From: Acidovorax sp. CF316
Lineage (GTDB): Bacteria > Pseudomonadota > Gammaproteobacteria > Burkholderiales > Burkholderiaceae_C
Direction of reading: 5' to 3'
DNA length: 36,998 nt
NCBI RefSeq assembly: GCF_000276605.1
Contig: NZ_AKJX01000011.1
Span: forward strand, 1-36,998
Shown here: piece by piece, positions 31,594 to 36,998 of the stretch
Layout: each line of letters starts with the position of its first letter
Numbering within the stretch: position 1 is the first letter of the stretch
Made by a program: the position numbers and the translations under genes
The notes under the pieces: generated by a model
The model's input: the letters and a program-made list of their open reading frames with translations, nothing else
Database searches by the model: none
What the model was told of the DNA's origin: nothing

Positions 31594-33399
31594 ATGAGCT
31601 ACTCCAAAGCTAACATCACCAAGCGCAAGTTCGACGTTGTCATCGTCGGCGCCGGCGGCTCCGGCATGCGCGCCTCGCTGGAACTGTCCCGCGCAGGCCT
31701 GAACGTGGCCTGCCTGTCCAAGGTCTTCCCCACCCGCTCGCACACGGTGGCAGCGCAGGGCGGCGTGTCCGCATCGCTGGGCAACATGAGCGAGGACAAC
31801 TGGCACTACCACTTCTACGACACCATCAAGGGCTCGGACTGGCTGGGCGACCAGGACGCCATCGAGTTCATGTGCCGCGAAGCACCGAACGTGGTGATCG
31901 AGCTCGAACACTTCGGCATGCCGTTCGACCGCAACCCCGACGGCACCATCTACCAGCGCCCCTTCGGCGGCCACACCGCCAACTACGGTGAAAAGCCCGT
32001 GCAGCGCGCCTGCGCCGCAGCCGACCGCACCGGCCACGCCATGCTGCACACGCTGTACCAGCAGAACGTGAAGTCCAAGACCAACTTCTTCGTGGAGTGG
32101 ATGGCGCTGGACCTGATCCGCAACACCCAGGGCGACGTGGTCGGCGTGACCGCGCTCGAGCTGGAAACCGGCGACCTGTACGAGCTGCACGCCAAGGCCG
32201 TGCTGCTGGCCACCGGCGGCGCGGGCCGCATCTTCGCGGCATCGACCAACGCCTTCATCAACACCGGCGACGGCCTGGGCATGGCGGCACGTGCCGGCAT
32301 CCCGCTGCAGGACATGGAGTTCTGGCAGTTCCACCCCACCGGCGTTGCCGGCGCGGGCGTGCTGCTGACCGAAGGCTGCCGCGGCGAAGGCGCCATTTTG
32401 CTCAACAGCAATGGCGAGCGCTTCATGGAGCGCTATGCGCCCACCCTGAAGGACCTGGCACCGCGTGACTTCGTGTCGCGCTCGATGGACCAGGAAATCA
32501 AGGAAGGCCGTGGCTGTGGTCCGAACAAGGACTACATCCTGATGAAGCTCGATCACCTGGGCGCGGACACCATCCGCAAGCGCCTGCCATCGGTGGAAGA
32601 GATCGGCCACAACTTCGCCAACGTGGACATCACCAAGGAACCGATCCCTGTGGTGCCCACCATCCACTACCAGATGGGTGGCATCCCCACCAACATCAAT
32701 GGCCAGGTCGTGGTGCACGATGGTCAGCAGAACCACGTGGTCAACGGCCTCTACGCCGTGGGCGAATGCTCGTGCGTGTCGGTGCACGGCGCCAACCGCC
32801 TGGGTACCAACTCGCTGCTGGACCTGCTGGTCTTCGGCAAGTCGGCCGGCAAGCACATCGTGAGCTACGTGAAGGGCTTTGGCGACAACCTGGCAGTGCC
32901 TGCCGACGGTGCAGAGCGCACCCTGGCGCGCCTGAACCAGCTACAGGACTCGACCGAAGGCATCTACGCCCAGGACGTGGCCAACGACATCCGCTCGAGC
33001 ATGCAGCAGCACGCCGGCGTGTTCCGCACGCAGGCCAGCATGGACGAAGGCACGGTCAAGATCAACGCCATCCGCGAACGCGTGGGCGGCGTGACCCTGA
33101 AGGACAAGTCCAAGGTCTGGAACACGGCCCGCATGGAAGCCCTGGAAGTCGACAACCTGATCGAAGTGGCCCAGGCCACGATGACCTCGGCCGCGGCCCG
33201 CCGCGAATGCCGTGGCGCGCACACGGTGTACGACTACGAGCACCCTGCCGACCACGCTGAGTTCCCGCTGGGCCGCAACGACAAGGAGTGGATGAAGCAC
33301 ACCCTGTGGCACAGCGCGAACAACAGCCTGACCTACAAGCCTGTGAACCTCAAGCCCCTGACGGTGGACAGCGTGCCTCCCAAGGTCCGTACGTTCTGA
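31594..33399 (+). CDS. sdhA: Succinate dehydrogenase flavoprotein subunit
   Basis: The catalytic subunit of complex II, oxidising succinate to fumarate with covalent FAD. The 601-aa chain has the dinucleotide motif VVIVGAGGSGMRASLELS (GAGGSG 19-24), the FAD-linking His50 in RSHTVAAQGG, His247 in FHPTGVAGAG and the proton-shuttle Arg291 in APRDFVSRS. VHGANRLGTNSLLDLLVFG near the C-terminal third is the family signature. All key residues are present and length is normal. It lies between sdhD and sdhB with 28 bases to sdhB. Confidence 0.97.
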   Translation: MSYSKANITKRKFDVVIVGAGGSGMRASLELSRAGLNVACLSKVFPTRSHTVAAQGGVSASLGNMSEDNWHYHFYDTIKGSDWLGDQDAIEFMCREAPNVVIELEHFGMPFDRNPDGTIYQRPFGGHTANYGEKPVQRACAAADRTGHAMLHTLYQQNVKSKTNFFVEWMALDLIRNTQGDVVGVTALELETGDLYELHAKAVLLATGGAGRIFAASTNAFINTGDGLGMAARAGIPLQDMEFWQFHPTGVAGAGVLLTEGCRGEGAILLNSNGERFMERYAPTLKDLAPRDFVSRSMDQEIKEGRGCGPNKDYILMKLDHLGADTIRKRLPSVEEIGHNFANVDITKEPIPVVPTIHYQMGGIPTNINGQVVVHDGQQNHVVNGLYAVGECSCVSVHGANRLGTNSLLDLLVFGKSAGKHIVSYVKGFGDNLAVPADGAERTLARLNQLQDSTEGIYAQDVANDIRSSMQQHAGVFRTQASMDEGTVKINAIRERVGGVTLKDKSKVWNTARMEALEVDNLIEVAQATMTSAAARRECRGAHTVYDYEHPADHAEFPLGRNDKEWMKHTLWHSANNSLTYKPVNLKPLTVDSVPPKVRTF

Positions 33400-33427
33400 T
33401 GAACCAGCAGCCTCACGAAAGAACAAC

Positions 33428-34129
33428 ATGAAGCGCACCTTTCAAATCTACCGCTACGACCCGGACAAGGACGCCAAGCCCTACATGCAGACCATCGAGA
33501 TCGAACTCGACGGCCACGAGCGCATGCTGCTGGACGCCCTGGTCAAGCTCAAGGAGCAGGACCCGAGCCTGTCGTTCCGCCGTTCGTGCCGCGAAGGCGT
33601 GTGCGGCTCGGACGCGATGAACATCAACGGCAAGAACGGCTTGGCCTGCCTGACGAACATGAACACCCTCAAGGGCACCATTGTTCTGAAGCCCCTGCCC
33701 GGCCTGCCGGTGATCCGCGACCTGATCGTGGACATGACGCAGTTCTTCAAGCAGTACAACTCGATCAAGCCCTACCTCATCACCGAGGACCTGGCCCCCG
33801 AGAAGGAACGCCTGCAGAGCCCCGAAGAGCGCGAAGAGCTCAACGGCCTGTACGAGTGCATCCTGTGCGCGAGCTGCTCCACGAGCTGCCCCAGCTTCTG
33901 GTGGAACCCCGACAAGTTCGTGGGCCCCGCCGGCCTGCTGCAGGCCTACCGCTTCATCGCCGACAGCCGCGACGAAGCCACGGGTGCGCGCCTGGATAAC
34001 CTGGAAGACCCGTACCGCCTGTTCCGCTGCCACACCATCATGAACTGCGTGGACGTGTGCCCCAAGGGCCTGAACCCCACGATGGCCATCGGCAAGATCA
34101 AGGAACTGATGGTGCGCCGCACTGTCTGA
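33428..34129 (+). CDS. sdhB: Succinate dehydrogenase iron-sulfur subunit
   Basis: Electron-transfer subunit of complex II carrying three Fe-S clusters. The [2Fe-2S] motif SCREGVCGSDAMNINGKN (Cys54, Cys59, Asp62) continues to Cys74; the [4Fe-4S] and [3Fe-4S] cysteines are in CILCASCSTSCPSFWW and CHTIMNCVDVCPKGLNP. The 233-aa length is standard. It follows sdhA by 28 bases and precedes sdhE by 22 bases, so all are one transcript. Confidence 0.97.
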   Translation: MKRTFQIYRYDPDKDAKPYMQTIEIELDGHERMLLDALVKLKEQDPSLSFRRSCREGVCGSDAMNINGKNGLACLTNMNTLKGTIVLKPLPGLPVIRDLIVDMTQFFKQYNSIKPYLITEDLAPEKERLQSPEEREELNGLYECILCASCSTSCPSFWWNPDKFVGPAGLLQAYRFIADSRDEATGARLDNLEDPYRLFRCHTIMNCVDVCPKGLNPTMAIGKIKELMVRRTV

Positions 34130-34151
34130 CCCTCTTGAGACCCGTACTGCC

Positions 34152-34478
34152 ATGTCCGAGACCCTGACCCCCGTCGCCCAGACGCCGGCCCCTACCGACC
34201 TGCTGGACGACCGCGAGCGCGCCAAACTGCACTGGCGCTCGCGCCGCGGCCTGCTGGAGAACGATCTCTACATCGAGAACTTCTTTGCGCTGCACGGGGC
34301 CACCATCAACTGGCGCCAGGCCTACGGCATGACCCAGTTGATGGACCTGGCAGACAACGACCTTTTGGACTTGGTGCTCGCCCGCCGTGAGCCCGAAGGT
34401 CCGCTCGATACAGAAGAAGTGCGTGAAGTACTCGGCATGCTGCGGCTCAGTGGTGGCGCAGCGCGGCCCCGGGCCTGA
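34152..34478 (+). CDS. sdhE: FAD assembly factor SdhE (YgfY/SDH5 family)
   Basis: SdhE is needed for covalent attachment of FAD to SdhA. The 108-aa protein has the family motif RGxxE in [17 protein letters not shown], followed by the helical [25 protein letters not shown]. It has an extra N-terminal leader of about 20 residues rich in Thr and Pro compared with E. coli SdhE (88 aa); an internal start is not evident. Its position directly after sdhB fits its job. Confidence 0.93.
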   Translation: MSETLTPVAQTPAPTDLLDDRERAKLHWRSRRGLLENDLYIENFFALHGATINWRQAYGMTQLMDLADNDLLDLVLARREPEGPLDTEEVREVLGMLRLSGGAARPRA

Positions 34479-34501
34479 CCTGGAGACAGGGCCCCTTACC
34501 A

Positions 34502-34513
34502 CCGGAATTCCGG
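34502..34513. promoter_or_regulatory. 12-bp perfect palindrome upstream of gltA
   Basis: CCGGAATTCCGG lies 24 bases before the gltA start codon, in the 59-base gap after sdhE. It may be an operator or a weak RNA hairpin; it has no U tract and no known consensus is claimed. Confidence 0.25.
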
Positions 34514-34537
34514 CAAACCTACCCAAGGAAAGTAACA

Positions 34538-35848
34538 ATGAAGCTAGCTGACAACAAAGCCACCCTGTCGTTCAGTAACGGCAGCCCCAGCGTGGACCTG
34601 CCGGTCTACCAGGGCAGCATTGGCCCGGATGTCATCGACATCCGCAAGCTGTACGCGCAAACGGGCATGTTCACCTATGACCCGGGCTTCCTGTCGACGG
34701 CAGCGACCCAGTCGGCCATCACCTATATCGATGGCGACAAGGGCGAACTGCTGTACCGCGGCTACCCCATTGAGCAGTTGGCCCAGAACTGCGACTTCCT
34801 GGAAACCTGCCACCTGCTGCTGTACGGTGACCTGCCCAACGAAGCCCAGAAGACCGACTTCACCAGCCGCGTGACCAACCACACCATGGTCAACGAGCAG
34901 ATGCAGTTCTTCCTGCGTGGCTTCCGCCGTGACGCGCACCCCATGGCCGTGCTGACCGGCCTGGTGGGCGCCCTGTCGGCCTTCTACCACGACAGCACGG
35001 ACATCAACAACCCGCAGCACCGTGAGATCGCCGCCATCCGCCTGATCGCCAAGATGCCCACCCTGGTGGCCATGGCGTACAAGTACGGCGTGGGCCAGCC
35101 CTACATGTACCCGCAGAACAACCTGAGCTACGCAGGCAACTTCCTGCGCATGATGTTCGGCACGCCCTGCGAAGAGTACAAGGTCAACCCCGTGCTGGAA
35201 CGCGCGCTGGACCGCATCTTCATCCTGCACGCAGACCACGAGCAGAACGCATCGACCTCCACCGTGCGCCTGTGCGGCTCGTCGGGCACCAACCCGTTCG
35301 CAGCCATCGCCGCCGGCGTGGCCTGCCTGTGGGGCCCTGCCCACGGCGGCGCCAACGAAGCAGCGCTGAACATGCTGTATGACATCCAGGCCCAAGGCGG
35401 CGTGGAAAAGATCGGCGAGTTCATCAAGCAGGTCAAGGACAAGAACTCCGGCGTCAAGCTCATGGGCTTTGGCCACCGCGTGTACAAGAACTACGACCCC
35501 CGCGCCAAGCTCATGCAGGAAACCTGCAACGAAGTGCTGGCCGAACTGGGCCTGGAAAACGACCCCCTGTTCAAGCTGGCCAAGGAACTGGAAAAGATTG
35601 CCCTGGAGGACGACTACTTCGTGCAGCGCAAGCTCTACCCGAACGTGGACTTCTACTCCGGCATCGTGCAACGCGCCATCGGCATCCCTGTGAACCTGTT
35701 CACCGGCATCTTCAGCCTGGCCCGCACCGTCGGCTGGATCGCACAGCTGAACGAAATGATCGGCGACCCCGAGTACAAGATCGGCCGCCCACGCCAGCTG
35801 TTCACGGGCTCCGTGCGCCGCGACGTGCCGCCGCTGAACAAGCGTTGA
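34538..35848 (+). CDS. gltA: Citrate synthase (type II hexameric family)
   Basis: Citrate synthase condenses oxaloacetate and acetyl-CoA to citrate, the entry step of the TCA cycle. The 436-aa protein has the three catalytic residues in usual context: His269 in [12 protein letters not shown], His313 in [15 protein letters not shown] and Asp371 in YPNVDFYSG. The N-terminal domain typical of Gram-negative NADH-sensitive enzymes ([43 protein letters not shown]) is present. AAGGAAAG lies before the ATG. It ends the sdhCDAB-sdhE run, and a strong terminator follows. Confidence 0.97.
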   Translation: MKLADNKATLSFSNGSPSVDLPVYQGSIGPDVIDIRKLYAQTGMFTYDPGFLSTAATQSAITYIDGDKGELLYRGYPIEQLAQNCDFLETCHLLLYGDLPNEAQKTDFTSRVTNHTMVNEQMQFFLRGFRRDAHPMAVLTGLVGALSAFYHDSTDINNPQHREIAAIRLIAKMPTLVAMAYKYGVGQPYMYPQNNLSYAGNFLRMMFGTPCEEYKVNPVLERALDRIFILHADHEQNASTSTVRLCGSSGTNPFAAIAAGVACLWGPAHGGANEAALNMLYDIQAQGGVEKIGEFIKQVKDKNSGVKLMGFGHRVYKNYDPRAKLMQETCNEVLAELGLENDPLFKLAKELEKIALEDDYFVQRKLYPNVDFYSGIVQRAIGIPVNLFTGIFSLARTVGWIAQLNEMIGDPEYKIGRPRQLFTGSVRRDVPPLNKR

Positions 35849-35901
35849 TTGAGCACTTGGCGCTGCGCTTTGAAGGCTTCGGTCTTCTTGGCACAGACAG
35901 G

Positions 35902-35926
35902 AAAGCCCGCTTCGGCGGGCTTTTTT
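35902..35926 (+). terminator. Rho-independent terminator after gltA
   Basis: AAAGCCCGC (35902-35910) pairs exactly with GCGGGCTTT (35915-35923) around a stable TTCG tetraloop, followed by a T run to 35926. It lies about 55 bases after the gltA stop and closes the sdh-gltA transcript. Confidence 0.95.
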
Positions 35927-36531
35927 ATTGGGCTGATTTATCCGTACTCCACGCCACAACAGTACGCTTGTCCGCTCGCATTGGGTGAAAGCAGCCGCAA
36001 TTCGACAAAGGTATCAGGCCTAAGTGCCACAGCGCTTCTTCAGTCATGGAAGTACTCAGTTCCTCGGCCTGCGATGAACAGGCCCGAAGGCAGCTGCGTA
36101 TTACGGCCCTCCTGGACATCCGGTTCGGCACCGTGAACACCGAGCTCGACACCGTGGCCACAGCTGAGCAGAGGGCAGGCCAACCCATCGCGGAGGAGCA
36201 ATTTGGGCTGTGGGCTAGACTTCCGCTTTCGGCCAGCAGCGGACGTTCACCTGTGCTATCCACCGCCGCTGGGCACCGCAGGGTGCTGCCCCGAATAAAA
36301 AGTCGCCCGAAGATCGTACACACCACGGCCGCCGCGCGGGCCTGCCCCACCCATCGCCCAATCGCACCCAAATGGGTGCGCGCGCTACCTTTGTGACACC
36401 CGACACAGACGGATCACCGCTGTTCGACAAAGATTGGTTTACCCCCTTACGTGCGCACAGCACCGCACCGCTGCGCGCGCTGCACAAGGCGGGCTGTCTT
36501 TTTTATCATTTGAACCGAGAGGGTTTCGACC
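35927..36531. other. About 600 bases with no supportable gene
   Basis: Open frames exist on both strands (for example 36046-36396 plus and 35925-36371 minus), but they overlap, lack ribosome sites and have no recognisable domain or consistent codon bias. A degraded gene is possible. No tRNA or insertion sequence was identified. The end probably contains the promoter of the lipoprotein gene at 36532. Confidence 0.5.
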
Positions 36532-36998
36532 ATGCCAGTGACGACCACCGCCGCCCCCCCAATGTCCAGCCCTTCGCGCGCCCCGCGCCAGCGTCAACAG
36601 CACCCCCGCAGTGGCCGCGCACCCCGCCTGGCGCTGGCGGCACTGCCGCTGTTGCTGTTGGTGGCATGCGGTGGCGGTGGTGACGATGCCGAGTCGGTGA
36701 CCCCGCCGCCGGTGGTGGTGCCCGTCACCGGCTACACCGTGGGAGGTACCGTCGCGGGCCTGGGCGAGGGGCGCAACCTGGTACTGCAGGTTCAGGGGGC
36801 AGACGATTTGACCGTCGCCGCCAACGGCAGCTTCGTGATGGGGCGCCGCTTCGAGAGGTCCGGCATTGCTGTCGTCACCGTGGCCTCGCACCCCGAAGGC
36901 CAGCGCTGCAACGTGGCGCAGCCAACGCAAGTCGTGAACGAAGCCAACATCACCAACGTGTCCGTGCGCTGCGAGACCCTGCCCGCCGGCACCCGCAA
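36532..36998 (+). CDS. Gly-rich lipoprotein, N-terminal part (runs off the window)
   Basis: The frame is open from ATG 36532 to the right edge (155 complete codons) without a stop. GAGAGGG precedes the ATG by about 9 bases. After a basic, Pro/Ser-rich leader comes a lipoprotein signal (PRLALAALPLLLLVAC, lipidated Cys46, then GGGGDD). The visible mature part is a beta-rich module: YTVGGTVAGLGEGRNLVLQV, DDLTVAANGSFVMGRRF, VASHPEGQRCNVAQ and NITNVSVRCE. This V-G-G-T-V-x-G-L ... G-Q-x-C module is common at the N-terminus of large betaproteobacterial surface lipoproteins, often ahead of beta-propeller or RCC1-like repeats. The rest of the protein is outside the window. Confidence 0.85.
   Translation, partial: MPVTTTAAPPMSSPSRAPRQRQQHPRSGRAPRLALAALPLLLLVACGGGGDDAESVTPPPVVVPVTGYTVGGTVAGLGEGRNLVLQVQGADDLTVAANGSFVMGRRFERSGIAVVTVASHPEGQRCNVAQPTQVVNEANITNVSVRCETLPAGTR

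Noticed and set aside
36046-36396. 116-aa open frame after gltA
   Set aside because: No ribosome site, no domain, and an equally long frame on the opposite strand; neither can be supported.

Overview
This window is a chromosomal segment from a high-GC betaproteobacterium, most likely a member of the Comamonadaceae (Acidovorax-like). The inference rests on the strong GC-rich codon bias, the RegB/RegA redox two-component pair next to a SURF1-type gene, and the TCA block at the right end: sdhCDAB-sdhE-gltA facing mdh-tam-citE-like-acnB across a GntR regulator. All calls come from reading the sequence and its motifs; no database search was possible.

Left part (1-2900): the 3' end of a SURF1-like cytochrome oxidase assembly gene, then regB (sensor kinase with an intact GGTSNPF quinone motif) and regA (response regulator with a Fis-type helix-turn-helix), then a small membrane protein on the other strand.

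AT-rich island (about 3000-5200): base composition falls sharply. The island holds two unrecognised convergent genes, one with a PD-(D/E)XK nuclease-like core and one a four-helix membrane protein with a large extracytoplasmic domain. It looks horizontally acquired and is the best candidate here for something undescribed, possibly defence-related.

Accessory middle (5200-23300): a NUP-family lipoprotein, an ankyrin protein, a secreted protein with a SecD-head-like C-terminus, a TetR regulator with a palindromic operator, two translationally coupled exported alpha/beta hydrolases, a UvrD-like helicase, a secreted collagen-like protein, a TSUP transporter divergent from a LysR regulator with two identical dyads between them, a SnoaL-like protein overlapping lysR, an unrecognised two-domain protein, a membrane protein joining a DUF3592-like part to ankyrin repeats, and a TetR/O-methyltransferase divergent pair with tandem operator palindromes. 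A perfect 34-bp palindromic bidirectional terminator closes this part.

TCA block (23300-35930): on the minus strand mdh, tam, a divergent HpcH/CitE-like lyase, a Lys/Ala/Pro-rich exported protein and acnB lie head to tail. On the plus strand are a GntR/UTRA regulator and then sdhC-sdhD-sdhA-sdhB-sdhE-gltA, ending at a strong TTCG-loop terminator. A 12-bp palindrome between mdh and gntR fills most of the spacer of the predicted gntR promoter and lies just upstream of the predicted mdh -35, so this regulator probably controls itself and mdh. Tam would remove trans-aconitate, a by-product of the aconitase reaction and an inhibitor of aconitase.

Right end: about 600 bases with no supportable gene, then the start of a Gly-rich lipoprotein that runs off the window. 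No tRNA, rRNA, CRISPR array or intact insertion sequence was seen.
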